Assembly: GCF_030812785.1 (NCBI RefSeq)
Contig: NZ_JAUSTJ010000002.1
Span: 1,426,001 to 1,490,000, forward strand
Length of the DNA stretch: 64,000 nt
Reading direction: 5' to 3'
DNA from: Sphingomonas kyeonggiensis
GTDB lineage: Bacteria > Pseudomonadota > Alphaproteobacteria > Sphingomonadales > Sphingomonadaceae
Below the pieces are notes generated by a model, which was not told where the DNA came from, did not search any database, and saw nothing but the letters and a program-made list of their open reading frames with translations. Shown piece by piece: positions 1 to 8,892 of this stretch. The stretch's first letter is position 1, and each line of letters opens with the position of its first letter. A program made the translations under genes and the position numbers.

Positions 1-243
1 AGCGAGACCACCAATGCCGGCACCGGCTTCGGCCTGGGCTTCGCCATCACCATGGATCCCGCCCGGTCGATGATGCCGGGCTCCCCGGGTGAATATTATT
101 GGGGCGGCATGTTCTCGACCGCCTTCTTCATCGATCCCGTCGAGCGCATCTCGATGGTCTTCATGACGCAATTCTCGCCGTCCATGCTCTACCCGATCCG
201 GCGCGAGCTGAAGACGCTGATCTATTCGGCACTGGCGGACTGA
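1..243 (+). CDS. Serine hydrolase (beta-lactamase-related), C-terminal fragment
   Basis: This is the last 80 residues of a protein that begins outside the window; the reading frame is open from base 1. The tail has the pattern typical of beta-lactamase-related serine hydrolases and esterases (class C fold): a GFGLGFAI strand, a YYWGGMFSTAFFIDP segment matching the WGG...T...DP turn near the active site, and a closing helix. The Ser-x-x-Lys nucleophile would lie upstream and cannot be seen. Such enzymes hydrolyse esters, lactones or beta-lactams; the substrate cannot be inferred. It is followed by a repeat-filled gap and then acyl-CoA genes on the same strand. The family call is fairly good, the function open. 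Confidence 0.75.
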   Translation, partial: SETTNAGTGFGLGFAITMDPARSMMPGSPGEYYWGGMFSTAFFIDPVERISMVFMTQFSPSMLYPIRRELKTLIYSALAD

Positions 244-262
244 TGGGACAGATAAGAAAATT

Positions 263-487
263 GTTCACGCGGAGGCGCGGAGACGCGGAGGCGATCAGCC
301 CGCCGCGACTGCGGCCCCAAAATCGCAACCGTTCAACAAGCGCTGTCGCTGACGCGGCACAATCCATCGCCACAAGCGCGACATCTCCGCGTCTCCGCGC
401 CTCCGCGCGAACCAATAACTTCTTCTTCGTGTCTTCGCGCCTTCGCGTGAATCAAACTCACTCTCGCCACGCCGCCGCGTGAATCAA
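263..487. repeat. Octamer-based GC-rich inverted repeats (CGCG family)
   Basis: This gap contains no gene. A left unit (about 263-294) is built from 8-base steps ending in GCGGA. A right unit (about 383-413) is its near reverse complement, with steps of TCCGCGTC type. Two further right-oriented units follow: one of TTCGCG type (about 421-453) and a degraded one (about 463-487) that ends in GCGTGAATCAA like its neighbour. The units resemble the larger array after the next gene. Long reading frames across them are by-products of the repeat periodicity. Confidence 0.7.
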
Positions 488-503
488 TAAACTGGAGACG
501 AAC

Positions 504-2531
504 ATGACCTCCCCCATCACCACCACCCGCCAGGGCGACGTCCTGATCATCACCTCGGACAATCCCCCGGTGAACGCGCTCGGCGCCGCGGTCCGCCAGG
601 GCATCCAGGCCGGCATCGAGGAAGCCAAGGGCGACGACAGCATCAAGGCCGTCGTCATCACCTGCGCGGGCAAGACCTTCTTCGCCGGCGCCGACATCAC
701 CGAGTTCGGCAAGCCGATGCAGGAGCCCTCGCTCCCCGTGCTGGTCGATGCGATCGAAGCGCTCGACAAGCCGGTGATCGCCGCCGTCCACGGCACCGCG
801 CTCGGCGGCGGCTGCGAAGTCGCCCTCGCCTCGCACTATCGCATCGCCGTCCCATCGGCGAAGTTCGGCCTGCCCGAAGTCAAGCTCGGCATCCTGCCCG
901 GCGCCGGCGGCACCCAGCGCATGCCGCGCGTCGCAGGCGTCGAAGTCGCGCTCGAAATGGCGACCAAGGGCGATCCGGTCTCGGCCGAGCAGGCCAAGGC
1001 CGCCGGCCTGGTCGACCGCCTCGCGACCGAGGGCAACCTCGTCGCCGACGCCGTCGCCTTCGCCCAGGAAGTGATCGGCCAGCCGGTATCGCGCTCGTCC
1101 GAGCGCCCCGTCACCGTCGATCCCGCGGTGTTCGAGGCGTTCCGCGCCAAGAACGCCAAGCGCTTCCGCGGCATGGACGCGCCGAACACGATCCTCGACC
1201 TGATCGAGCAGACCGCCGGCAAGCCCTATGCCGAGGGCGTCCAGGCCGAGCGCATGGGCTTCATGAAGCTCATCATGGGCACCCAGTCCGCGGCGCTCCG
1301 CCACATCTTCTTCGCCGAGCGCAAGGCCGCGAAGATCGACGGCATCGCCGAAGACATCGCGCTGCGCGACATCAAGCGCGTCGGCGTGATCGGCGCCGGC
1401 ACGATGGGCGGCGGCATCTCGATGAACTTCCTGTCGGCCGGCGTGCCGGTGACCATCGTCGAGATGGCGCAGGAAGCGCTCGATCGCGGCACCGGCGTCA
1501 TCCGCAAGAATTACGAGGCGACCGCCGCCAAGGGCCGCATGACCGCCGAGCAGGTGGAAGGCGCGATGGGCCTGCTCAACCCCACGCTCGATTTCGACGC
1601 GCTCGGCGAGTGCGACCTGATCATCGAGGCCGTCTATGAGAATATGGACGTCAAGAAGGACATCTTCGGCAAGCTGGACAAGATCGCCAAGCCAGGTGCC
1701 ATCCTCGCCTCGAACACCAGCTACCTCAACATCGACGAGATCGCCGCGGCCACCTCGCGTCCGCAGGATGTGCTCGGCCTGCACTTCTTCTCGCCGGCGA
1801 ACGTGATGAAGCTGCTCGAGATCGTCCGCGGCGCCAAGACCGCCGACGACGTGCTCGCCACCGCCATGGCCGTGTCGAAGAAGATCAAGAAGGTCGCCGT
1901 CATCGCCGGCGTCTGCTACGGCTTCATCGGCAATCGCATGCTGATGCCGCGCCAGGTCGAGGCCAACAAGATGCTGCTCGAAGGCGCCACGCCCGAGCAG
2001 ATCGACAAGGTCCATGTCGCCTTCGGCATGCCGATGGGCCCGTTCCAGATGGCCGATCTCGCCGGTATCGACATTGGCTGGCACCGCGACCCGAACCGGA
2101 TCGAGAACATCCGCGACGCGCTCGCCGCCGAAGGCCGCTGGGGCCAGAAGAAGAGCGCCGGCTTCTATGATTATGACGAGAAGCGCACCCCCTCGAACTC
2201 GCCGCGCGTCGCCGAACTGATCGCCGAGTGGCGCGAGAAGCTGGGCGTGCCGCAGCACGAGATCACCGAGGAGGAGATCGTCGTCCGCACGCTGTACACC
2301 ATGGTCAACGAAGGCGCGCTGATCCTCGCCGAGAAGATGGCCCAGCGCGCGTCGGACATCGATGTCGTCTGGGTGTACGGCTATGGCTGGCCCCCGTACC
2401 GCGGCGGTCCGATGTTCTGGGCCGACACCGAAGGTCTCAAGAAGATCGTCGAAGGCCTCGAGAAGTACGGCTTCGAAGTCGCCCCCCTGCTCCGCGAAAA
2501 GGCGGAAAAGGGCGAGAAGTTCAACAAGTAA
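504..2531 (+). CDS. Bifunctional enoyl-CoA hydratase / 3-hydroxyacyl-CoA dehydrogenase (FadB/FadJ-like)
   Basis: A 675-residue two-activity beta-oxidation enzyme: it hydrates trans-2-enoyl-CoA and then oxidises the 3-hydroxyacyl-CoA with NAD+. Residues 1-190 are a crotonase domain with the oxyanion motifs [11 protein letters not shown] and [13 protein letters not shown], and the Glu-bearing [15 protein letters not shown]. The Rossmann motif [11 protein letters not shown] lies near residue 294. The catalytic His is in [11 protein letters not shown] near residue 426, followed by the C-terminal 3HCDH domains. The length and domain order fit the peroxisomal or FadJ type. The ATG follows a GGAG ribosome site. 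Upstream and downstream gaps carry the same octamer repeat family. The downstream acyl-CoA dehydrogenases supply its substrates. Chain-length preference cannot be read from sequence. Confidence 0.93.
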   Translation: MTSPITTTRQGDVLIITSDNPPVNALGAAVRQGIQAGIEEAKGDDSIKAVVITCAGKTFFAGADITEFGKPMQEPSLPVLVDAIEALDKPVIAAVHGTALGGGCEVALASHYRIAVPSAKFGLPEVKLGILPGAGGTQRMPRVAGVEVALEMATKGDPVSAEQAKAAGLVDRLATEGNLVADAVAFAQEVIGQPVSRSSERPVTVDPAVFEAFRAKNAKRFRGMDAPNTILDLIEQTAGKPYAEGVQAERMGFMKLIMGTQSAALRHIFFAERKAAKIDGIAEDIALRDIKRVGVIGAGTMGGGISMNFLSAGVPVTIVEMAQEALDRGTGVIRKNYEATAAKGRMTAEQVEGAMGLLNPTLDFDALGECDLIIEAVYENMDVKKDIFGKLDKIAKPGAILASNTSYLNIDEIAAATSRPQDVLGLHFFSPANVMKLLEIVRGAKTADDVLATAMAVSKKIKKVAVIAGVCYGFIGNRMLMPRQVEANKMLLEGATPEQIDKVHVAFGMPMGPFQMADLAGIDIGWHRDPNRIENIRDALAAEGRWGQKKSAGFYDYDEKRTPSNSPRVAELIAEWREKLGVPQHEITEEEIVVRTLYTMVNEGALILAEKMAQRASDIDVVWVYGYGWPPYRGGPMFWADTEGLKKIVEGLEKYGFEVAPLLREKAEKGEKFNK

Positions 2532-2646
2532 GAGAAACACCGTCACCCCGGCGAAAGCCGGGGTCTCAGGCCTCAAGTGCAAAGCGCGTGGCACGAGATT
2601 CCGCCTTTTTCGGGGATGACAAGGAGAGGATGGAGGGACCAGAAAT

Positions 2647-2973
2647 GGTTCACGCGAAGGCGCGAAGGCACAAAGAGGGAGTTCGCGCGACGACGCGACG
2701 ACGCAACGATGTCGGTTCACGCGGAGACGCGGAGGCGCGGAGAGGAAGCCCGCCGTGCAGCGGCTTGCACATCAGCGCCATCCCCGCCTGCCCTGATATC
2801 ACGATGATGGAGAGGCTGCGCCGCGAAACCCACTCCGCGTCTCCGCGCCTCCGCGTGAGCCAATTTTCCTTCCTCGTCGCGCCGTCGCGTCGTCGCGCGA
2901 ACCTGAATCTTCTTCGCGCCTTCGCGCCTTCGCGTGACCCCAATCTCCTCCGCGCCTCCGCGCCTTCGCGTGA
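2647..2973. repeat. Nested, type-matched inverted repeat array
   Basis: The 451-base gap between the two acyl-CoA genes holds seven units, each made of about three 8-base steps. Left to right they are a GAA type (about 2649-2679), a GAC type (2681-2710) and a GGA type (2714-2745). After an 85-base centre come the reverse complements in mirrored order: TCC type (2832-2861), GTC type (2872-2903) and TTC type (2910-2941). A mixed TCC/TTC unit (2946-2973) ends just before the next start codon. The transcript could fold into one long stepped hairpin. At about 2546-2565 there is one further short palindrome (CCCCGGCGAAAGCCGGGG). Confidence 0.75.
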
Positions 2974-2982
2974 GAAAATCCA

Positions 2983-4140
2983 ATGACCGAAGCACTCGAC
3001 CAATTCCGCGCCGAAACCCGCGCCTGGCTGGAGGAAAACTGCCCAGCCGAGATGCGCACCCCGCCCAAATCGGAAAAGGAAACCACCTGGGGCGGCCGCA
3101 ACCCGGAATATGCGCATCCGGACCAGAAGGTCTGGCTCGATCGCATGGCGTCGCGCGGCTGGACCGTGCCCGACTGGCCCAGCGCCTATGGCGGCGGCGG
3201 GCTCTCGCCGGCCGAGACCAAGATCCTCCGCGAGGAGCTGAAGGCGATCAAGGCCCGCAACCCGCTCAACAGCTTCGGCATCTCGATGCTCGGCCCGGCG
3301 CTGCTCAAATACGGCACCGAGGAGCAGAAGCTCGAACATCTGCCCAAGATCGCCCGCGGCGAGATCCGCTGGTGCCAAGGCTATTCCGAGCCGAACGCCG
3401 GCTCGGACCTTGCCGGCCTGCAGACCAGCGCGGAGGACAAGGGCGATCATTTCCTGGTCAACGGCCAGAAGGTGTGGACCAGCTATGCCGACAAGGCCGA
3501 CTGGATCTTCTGCCTCGTCCGCACCGACAAGACCGTCAAGCAGGCCGGCATCAGCTTCCTGCTATTCGACATGGCCTCGCCGGGCGTCTCCACCAAGCCG
3601 ATCCTGCTGATCAGCGGCAACTCGCCCTTCTGCGAGACTTTCTTCGACAATGTCGAAGTGCCCAAGGGCAATCTGCTCGGCACGCTCAACAAGGGCTGGG
3701 ACGTCGCGAAGTATCTGCTCGGCCATGAGCGCGAGATGATCTCGGGCTTCGGCCTTGGCGGCAGCGGCAAGGATCCGCTGGTCGAGGCCGCGCGCAAGGG
3801 CGTCGATCCGATCCTGCGCGCCCAGATTGCGCTGTTCCAGGTGCGCTCCAAGGCGTTCACCGCAATGTCGGAAAAGTTCATCGACGAATTGAAGGCCGGC
3901 CAGGCGCATCCCGCCCAGCCTTCAATGATGAAATATTACGGCACCGAGCTGAACAAGGCCCGCCACGAGCTCCAGATGACCGCCGGCGGCAGCGACGCGC
4001 TCGAATGGGAGAGCGAAGCCAGCCACCAGGGCGCCGCCGCGCGCACCTGGCTGCGCACCAAGGCGAACTCGATCGAAGGCGGCACCAGCGAGGTCCAGCT
4101 CAACATCATCGCCAAGCGGATCCTGGATCTGCCGAGCTGA
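2983..4140 (+). CDS. Acyl-CoA dehydrogenase family protein, larger subunit of a pair
   Basis: A 385-residue flavoprotein of the acyl-CoA dehydrogenase family, which forms the 2,3 double bond of acyl-CoA with FAD. Visible are the N-terminal helical domain with [11 protein letters not shown], the FAD/substrate strand [35 protein letters not shown] in the beta domain, and the C-terminal [19 protein letters not shown]. The usual GGxGxxxEYP segment carrying the catalytic Glu is not evident here, whereas the next gene has a TDEF version. This suggests the two form a mixed tetramer, as known for actinobacterial steroid-degradation dehydrogenases. It is paralogous to the dehydrogenase at 28148-29368. 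The gene starts at an ATG right after the repeat array. Confidence 0.9.
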   Translation: MTEALDQFRAETRAWLEENCPAEMRTPPKSEKETTWGGRNPEYAHPDQKVWLDRMASRGWTVPDWPSAYGGGGLSPAETKILREELKAIKARNPLNSFGISMLGPALLKYGTEEQKLEHLPKIARGEIRWCQGYSEPNAGSDLAGLQTSAEDKGDHFLVNGQKVWTSYADKADWIFCLVRTDKTVKQAGISFLLFDMASPGVSTKPILLISGNSPFCETFFDNVEVPKGNLLGTLNKGWDVAKYLLGHEREMISGFGLGGSGKDPLVEAARKGVDPILRAQIALFQVRSKAFTAMSEKFIDELKAGQAHPAQPSMMKYYGTELNKARHELQMTAGGSDALEWESEASHQGAAARTWLRTKANSIEGGTSEVQLNIIAKRILDLPS

Positions 4141-4145
4141 CCAAA

Positions 4146-4267
4146 TTCCCTCTCCCTTTGGGAGAGGGAGGGAGCCGACGCAGTCGGCGGAAGGGTGAGG
4201 ATAGTCACAAGCGACGCGCTCGCGGACAAGCCGCCCTCACCCAACCCTCTCCCAAAGGAGAGGGCTT
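4146..4267. repeat. Paired palindromic repeat, CCCTCTCCC family
   Basis: The gap between the two dehydrogenase genes is filled by an inverted pair. The left arm reads CCCTCTCCCTTTGGGAGAGG followed by a GGAAGGGTGAGG tail; the right arm is CCCTCACCC plus CCCTCTCCCAAAGGAGAGG. Each arm is itself a hairpin, and the two tails can pair. The same family recurs at 28007-28141, again between two paired acyl-CoA dehydrogenase genes. Confidence 0.75.
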
Positions 4268-4282
4268 AAGGAAGAGAAGAAG

Positions 4283-5389
4283 ATGCCCCTCTACCTCAAC
4301 GACGACCAGACCATGCTCCGCGACACCGCGAAGGACTTCGTCGCCTCGGAAGCCCCGGTCAGCCACATGCGCGCGCTGCGCGACGCGAACGACGCCACCG
4401 GCTTCTCGCGCCCGCTGTGGAAGCAGTTCGCCGAAATGGGCTTCACCGGCATCCTGATCCCGGAGGCCGAGGGCGGCCTCGGCCTCGGCCATGTCGAGGC
4501 GGGCGTGGTGCTCGAGGAGATCGGCCGCAACCTGTCGCCCTCGCCCTTCCTCGCCACCGCCGTCGCCGCGGTCGAGGCGCTGAAGGGCACCGCCGCCGCA
4601 GCCGTATGGTATCCCGGCATCCTGTCGGGCGAGACCGTCGCCGCGCTGGCGATCGACGAGGGTGCCAAGCACAACGGCAGGATCGCGATGCAGGCCCAGC
4701 GCGCGGGCAACGGCTTCCGCCTCACCGGCGCCAAGCAGTTCGTCACGCACGGCCATGTCGCCGACCTGCTGCTCGTCGCGGCGAAGACCGAGAACGGTAC
4801 CACCTTGTTCGCCGTCCCCAATGACGCGGACCGCCTCACCGTCACGCCCGAGCGGCTGGCGGATTCCTCGATCGCCGCGCACCTGCAATTCGACGGCGTC
4901 GAGGTCGATGCCGATGCGGTGATCGGCGAGGTCGACCAGGGCGACGCGCCCCTCGCCCGCCTGCTCGCCGCGGGCCGCACCGGCGCCTCGGCCGAGATGG
5001 TCGGCGTCGGCGGCGGCGCGATGGACATGACCGTCTCCTATCTCAAGGAGCGCAAGCAGTTCGGCGTCGCCATCGGCAGCTTCCAGGCGCTGCAGCACCG
5101 CGCCGCGCATCTCTACAGCGAGATGGAAGTCGCCCGCGCCGCCGTGCTCAAGGCGCAGCAGCTGCTCGACGCCGGCCTGGACGCGGCGGAAGCCGTCGCC
5201 GTCGCCAAGGCGATGACCGGGCTTGCCACCACGCTTGCCGTGCAGGAGGGTGTGCAGATGCACGGGGGCATCGGCATGACCGACGAGTTCGACATCGGCT
5301 TCTTCATGAAGCGCGCCCGCGTGCTCGCCGAGATGTTCGGCGACACCAACTTCCACGCCAATGCCCTGGCGGAAGCGGCGGGATATTGA
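4283..5389 (+). CDS. Acyl-CoA dehydrogenase family protein, smaller subunit of a pair
   Basis: A 368-residue acyl-CoA dehydrogenase. The N-terminal helical domain has the LNDDQTMLRDTAKDFV opening and GFTGILIPEAEGGLGLG. The middle beta domain is less conserved than in classical members, and the C-terminal domain has ERKQFGVAIGSFQALQHRAA and MHGGIGMTDEFDIGFFMKRA. The Glu of TDEF sits where medium-chain dehydrogenase carries its catalytic base. The ATG has an AGAAGAAG purine stretch in front. It probably works with the upstream larger subunit; the same pair of types is repeated at 26911-29368 on the other strand (inferred by eye alignment). Confidence 0.9.
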   Translation: MPLYLNDDQTMLRDTAKDFVASEAPVSHMRALRDANDATGFSRPLWKQFAEMGFTGILIPEAEGGLGLGHVEAGVVLEEIGRNLSPSPFLATAVAAVEALKGTAAAAVWYPGILSGETVAALAIDEGAKHNGRIAMQAQRAGNGFRLTGAKQFVTHGHVADLLLVAAKTENGTTLFAVPNDADRLTVTPERLADSSIAAHLQFDGVEVDADAVIGEVDQGDAPLARLLAAGRTGASAEMVGVGGGAMDMTVSYLKERKQFGVAIGSFQALQHRAAHLYSEMEVARAAVLKAQQLLDAGLDAAEAVAVAKAMTGLATTLAVQEGVQMHGGIGMTDEFDIGFFMKRARVLAEMFGDTNFHANALAEAAGY

Positions 5390-5420
5390 TGCACCAGCCG
5401 GAGCCCCATTCCCAACAGCC

Positions 5421-5530
5421 GTCATCCCCGCGAAAGCGGGGACCCATCTCGTGCAGAAGCCGCGAGATACAACGGCAGTTTGGCGCGGGGACGGTTCAGG
5501 AGATGGGTCCCCGCTTTCGCGGGGATGACG
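5421..5530. repeat. REP-like inverted pair (GTCATCCCCGCGAAAGC family, ATCTC subtype)
   Basis: Two arms in opposite orientation: GTCATCCCCGCGAAAGCGGG with an ACCCATCTC extension, and its reverse complement, separated by about 50 bases. Each arm is a hairpin and the extensions can also pair. The right arm ends six bases before the tesB start, so reading frames that begin inside it are not real gene starts. Confidence 0.85.
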
Positions 5531-5536
5531 CTTGAT

Positions 5537-6427
5537 ATGACTGACACCCCCGAACGCGCCGAAGACCCGCAAGGCCTGGTCGACCAGCTCACCCAGCTCC
5601 TCGATGTCGAGCGCATCGATACCGATCTCTATCGCGGCGCCCGCCAGCCCGGCGGCGTCGGCCGCGTGTTCGGCGGCCAGGTGGTCGCCCAGGCGCTCCA
5701 GGCCGCGCAGCGCTCGGTCGAGGACGGCAAGGTCGCCCATTCGCTCCACGCCTATTTCATGCGTCCGGGCGACGAGAACCATCCGATCATCTACCGGGTC
5801 GTGCGCGATTTCGACGGGCGCAGCTTCGCCAATCGCCGCGTCATCGCGATGCAGGGCGGCAAGCCGATCCTCAACATGACCGCGAGCTTCCAGGCGCCGG
5901 CCGAGGGTCTGCACCACCAGTTCGACATGCCCGACGTGCCCGATCCGGACAGCCTGGTCTCCGAGCGCGACCTGCGCGAGGCGATCCGCGACGAGGTGCC
6001 CGAGAAGTTCCGCCGCTTCTTCCTGCGCGCCCGCCCGATCGAGATCCGCCCGGTCAATCCGCGCAACTGGTTCAAGCCGGTGAAGAGCGAGCCCGTGCAG
6101 AGCAGCTGGTTCCGCGTCGTCGCCCCGCTGCCCGACGATCCCGCGCTCCACCGCGCGATGCTCACCTATGCCACCGACATGACCCTGCTCGGCACCTGCA
6201 TGCTGCCACACGGGGTCAGCTGGATGACCGGCGGCGTGCAGACCGCCAGCCTCGATCACGCGGTCTGGCTGCATGAGCCCTTCCGCTTCGACGAGTGGCT
6301 GCTCTACACGACGGACAGCCCCTGGGCCGGCCATAGCCGCGGCTTCAACCGCGGCCGCATCTACAGCCGCGACGGTCGCTTGGTCGCCAGCGTCGCCCAG
6401 GAAGGGCTGGTCCGGGTCAAGGGCTAG
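5537..6427 (+). CDS. tesB: Acyl-CoA thioesterase II
   Basis: A 296-residue double-hotdog thioesterase that hydrolyses acyl-CoA to free acid and CoA. Recognisable are RVFGGQVVAQALQAAQRSV in the first hotdog, HSLHAYFMRPGD, and the C-terminal SLDHAVWLHEPFRFDEWLLY followed by SPWAGHSRGFNRG and SVAQEGLVR. The Asp of LDHAVW and the Gln of AQEG fit the Asp-Thr-Gln triad of E. coli TesB. The ATG at 5537 is chosen because the 19 codons upstream lie in the repeat. It follows the acyl-CoA dehydrogenases on the same strand and could release accumulated acyl groups. Its stop overlaps the stop of the convergent gene by three bases. Confidence 0.93.
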   Translation: MTDTPERAEDPQGLVDQLTQLLDVERIDTDLYRGARQPGGVGRVFGGQVVAQALQAAQRSVEDGKVAHSLHAYFMRPGDENHPIIYRVVRDFDGRSFANRRVIAMQGGKPILNMTASFQAPAEGLHHQFDMPDVPDPDSLVSERDLREAIRDEVPEKFRRFFLRARPIEIRPVNPRNWFKPVKSEPVQSSWFRVVAPLPDDPALHRAMLTYATDMTLLGTCMLPHGVSWMTGGVQTASLDHAVWLHEPFRFDEWLLYTTDSPWAGHSRGFNRGRIYSRDGRLVASVAQEGLVRVKG

Positions 6428-7140
6428 CGCTTGCGGACGACATAGCTGGCGGGGAGGAACAGGAACACGTTGGTCTCCTCTGCGCGTGCCCATTCCACCG
6501 GCCGGTCGAGGCCGCTCACGTCCACGCCGCTGGTCCCGCCGAACTTGCCCGAAGCCATCGCCGCATCGGCTGCGATGAGCTCGATGATCGCGGCGCGATA
6601 CTGGTCCGGATTGACCACGCTCAGCGTGAGCCTGCCGTCCGCCCGGATCACCGTCCGCCCTGCCTTGGGCACCGACTTGAAGAAGGCCGCGATCCGATCC
6701 GCCGCCACCCTCTCCGGCGTCCCCGGTGCCAGCTTCAGCTTGACCAGGAACTCGGCACGGTCGGTATCGGGGCGCCCGTCCCCGCTGAAATAGAGATTCT
6801 CGTAATTGGCGAGCGTCAGCGGCTGCAGCACATAGTCGCCGGTCGCCAGCTCAAAGCCCTGCTTGGCCGCTGCGGCGATCATCGCGCGGATCGTCGCCTT
6901 CAGGTCTGCCCGGCGCTTCTCCCTGTCGCGCTCGTCACCCGCGACATGGACCGATTGCACGCCGTAATCTGCGGTGCGCTTCAGCGCGACCACCGGCCGC
7001 GAGGTCGCGACGATGCCGCCATAATAGCCCGCATCGCCGCCGCGCCGCGACGCGGTCACGATCACTTCCTGCGCCAGCGCCGGTGCAGCCGCGCCGATCA
7101 GCCCCGCACCAATGGCCAGGATCTTGAGGATCTTGTTCAT
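6424..7140 (-). CDS. Secreted protein of unknown function, tandem paralog B
   Basis: A 238-residue protein with a clear signal peptide (ILAIGAGLIGAAAPALAQ) directly followed by EVIVTASRRGG, a sequence resembling the start of TonB-dependent receptors. There is no plug or barrel domain. The C-terminal half has LTLSVVNPDQYRAAIIELIA and SGLDRPVEWARAEETNVFLF, which match its upstream neighbour closely, so the two arose by duplication. Only 15 bases separate them, indicating one transcript. GGGAG lies before the ATG. A very loose resemblance to SIMPL-type periplasmic proteins was considered but not supported. Function unknown; the product probably sits in the periplasm. Confidence 0.7.
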   Translation of the reverse strand: MNKILKILAIGAGLIGAAAPALAQEVIVTASRRGGDAGYYGGIVATSRPVVALKRTADYGVQSVHVAGDERDREKRRADLKATIRAMIAAAAKQGFELATGDYVLQPLTLANYENLYFSGDGRPDTDRAEFLVKLKLAPGTPERVAADRIAAFFKSVPKAGRTVIRADGRLTLSVVNPDQYRAAIIELIAADAAMASGKFGGTSGVDVSGLDRPVEWARAEETNVFLFLPASYVVRKR

Positions 7141-7155
7141 CGCTCCATCTCCCGA

Positions 7156-7914
7156 TCAGTTGCGCGGCTGCACGGTGGCGGCGGAGGGCAGGAACAGCTG
7201 CACCTCGGTGAGCCCCGCCCGCTTCCACTGCACTGGCCGGTCGAGCCCGGTGACCTCGACGCCATAGCCCGCCCCGAAGCGCGCGCTGGTCGCCGCCGTA
7301 TCCTTCGCCACCAGGTCGATGATCGCGCCCCGATACTGTTCGGGATTCACCACGCTCAGCGTCAGCTCGCTATAGGGCTTGATTTCCGCCCGCCCGACGG
7401 CGGGAACCGACTTCATGAACCGCTCGATCTTGGCCAGCGCCGCCTTGGCATCGATGCCCGGCGCCAGCGGTACCTTGACCAGGAACTTGACCAGCTCGCC
7501 GTCGAACTCGTCGTCATCGTCGATGAATACCAGTTCCTTGTAGTTGCCGGCAGTCAGCGGCTCGACCACCAGCTCGCCGGTTGCCAGCAACGTGCCCGCG
7601 CCGGCGGACAGATCGATCGCCTTGCGCGTCATCGCCAGCACTTCCGCGCGGGCCGGCTCCTCTCCCACCGTGTCGCTGACGATGACGACCTGCTGCACGG
7701 CAAAGTCCGCGGTGCGCCGCAGCGTCTGCACCGCCGCCGGCACGGGAATGGGCTTCACCGTCTTGTTGTCGTCATCGTCATCGGGATTGAGCCTGCGCAG
7801 GCCGGTGACGATGATCTCGCCAGCCCCGCCGCCATCATCCTCCTGGGCCATCGCCGGCGTTGCCACCGCGACGAGCAGCCCGGCCAGGATCGCGCCACGC
7901 ACTATGCCCCACAT
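7156..7914 (-). CDS. Secreted protein of unknown function, tandem paralog A
   Basis: A 252-residue protein with signal peptide GAILAGLLVAVATPAMAQ, then EIIVTGLRRLNPDDDDDNK, which again recalls a TonB-box or plug start but is followed by an acidic stretch and no receptor. A second acidic run, FIDDDDEFDGE, sits mid-protein. The C-terminal LTLSVVNPEQYRGAIIDLVA and TGLDRPVQWKRAGLTEVQLF are shared with the downstream paralog. It is the first gene of the pair. The upstream 90 bases before the SDR gene show no obvious repeat. Function unknown. Confidence 0.7.
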   Translation of the reverse strand: MWGIVRGAILAGLLVAVATPAMAQEDDGGGAGEIIVTGLRRLNPDDDDDNKTVKPIPVPAAVQTLRRTADFAVQQVVIVSDTVGEEPARAEVLAMTRKAIDLSAGAGTLLATGELVVEPLTAGNYKELVFIDDDDEFDGELVKFLVKVPLAPGIDAKAALAKIERFMKSVPAVGRAEIKPYSELTLSVVNPEQYRGAIIDLVAKDTAATSARFGAGYGVEVTGLDRPVQWKRAGLTEVQLFLPSAATVQPRN

Positions 7915-8006
7915 GCAGTCCCCCTCTCCTGCTTTGCGCGGAGGCTGACCTGCGCGCGGACTCGAGTCAATCGCGCTTCGATCCGCTTCGGGAAGGTTCC
8001 TGCGCC

Positions 8007-8792
8007 CTAGAAGGCCGGCTTGCCGAATTCCTGCCGCGTCACCGGATGGCTCGACGACAGCCCGCCATCCACCACCCAGGCCTGGCCATTGACATAGCTC
8101 GCCGCGTCGCTGGCGAGGAACAGCGCAACCCGCGCGATCTCCTCGGGCTGGCCGGCACGGCGCAGCGGGTTGAGCCGGCCGAGCTTGTCCTCCTTGCCGT
8201 TCTCGCGGGCATAGGTGAAGGCGCGCTCGGTCATGCCGGTCTCGATCAGTCCCGGGCAGATCGCGTTCACCCGCACGCCCGATCCCGCGAACTGCTGCGC
8301 AGCGGTCTGGACCAGGTTGATCACCCCCGCCTTGCTCGCCGAGTAAGCCGGCCCGCCGGCGCCCGAGCGCAGCCCCGCCACGCTCGCGGTGCAGATAATG
8401 GCCCCGCCACCCCGCTCGACGATCTTCGGCCCGGCATGCTTGATCGCCAGCGCTGGCCCGATCAGGTTTACCCGCAACACTTCGGTCCAGAGCTCGGTCG
8501 GCGTATCGAAGATGCCGGTCGCGCCGCCCGAGATGCCGGCATTGGCGTAGAAGATGTCGAGCCCGCCGAACGTATCGACCGCCAGCGCAACCGTGCGCTC
8601 GACATCGGCCTCATCGCCCGCATCCATATGCACCGCGATCATGCCCTCGCGCCCGGCGACGGTCTCGTTCACCGCTTCGCTCAGATCGGCCGCGACCACC
8701 TTGGCGCCTGCCTCGGCAAACGCCCGCGCGGTCGCCCGCCCGATCCCCGAACCTGCGCCGGTAACGATTGCAACCTTGCCTGCGAACTGCAT
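8007..8792 (-). CDS. Short-chain dehydrogenase/reductase (SDR)
   Basis: A 261-residue classical SDR, an NAD(P)-dependent oxidoreductase. Cofactor motif TGAGSGIG is at residues 11-18, NAG is in the [12 protein letters not shown] loop, the catalytic Ser is in CTASVAG and the YxxxK motif is YSASK. The C-terminal [12 protein letters not shown] is the usual end. An Asp after the second strand (VVAADLSE) suggests NAD preference. The ATG at 8792 has AAGGGGAT in front; frames extending further upstream run through a palindromic repeat. It lies between acyl-CoA genes, so a hydroxyacyl-CoA or alcohol substrate is likely but not shown. Confidence 0.88.
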   Translation of the reverse strand: MQFAGKVAIVTGAGSGIGRATARAFAEAGAKVVAADLSEAVNETVAGREGMIAVHMDAGDEADVERTVALAVDTFGGLDIFYANAGISGGATGIFDTPTELWTEVLRVNLIGPALAIKHAGPKIVERGGGAIICTASVAGLRSGAGGPAYSASKAGVINLVQTAAQQFAGSGVRVNAICPGLIETGMTERAFTYARENGKEDKLGRLNPLRRAGQPEEIARVALFLASDAASYVNGQAWVVDGGLSSSHPVTRQEFGKPAF

Positions 8793-8808
8793 CGAAATCC
8801 CCTTCCAC

Positions 8809-8889
8809 GTGCTCCTGCGGAAGCAGGAGCCCAGGGCCACAAACGTCGCCCCCTCCGCAACTCTGGGCTCCTGCTTTCGCAGGAGCACA
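8809..8889. repeat. Palindromic repeat, GTGCTCCTGC family
   Basis: Inverted arms GTGCTCCTGCGGAAGCAGGA plus GCCCAG and their near-perfect reverse complement lie at the two ends of an 80-base gap between two SDR genes. The core CTCCTGCxxxAGCAGGAG also makes a small hairpin in each arm. It is a different sequence family from the GTCATCCCC repeats but has the same paired layout. Confidence 0.75.
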
Positions 8890-8892
8890 AGT

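Noticed and set aside
333..2720. 795-codon open frame on the minus strand over the beta-oxidation gene
   Set aside because: It is the shadow of a GC-rich gene: composition is His/Arg/Ala/Gly-rich without domains, while the plus strand encodes a complete known enzyme.
2649..2973. CRISPR-like array
   Set aside because: Units are 24-30 bases in both orientations with no regular unique spacers and no cas genes; they are palindromic intergenic repeats.
4205..6493. 762-codon minus-strand frame over the dehydrogenase and tesB genes
   Set aside because: It crosses two real genes and a repeat, and shows no recognisable domain.
6424..7914. Truncated TonB-dependent receptors
   Set aside because: Apart from the short IVTAS-like start there is no plug or barrel sequence, and the two proteins align with each other along their whole length as a separate family.
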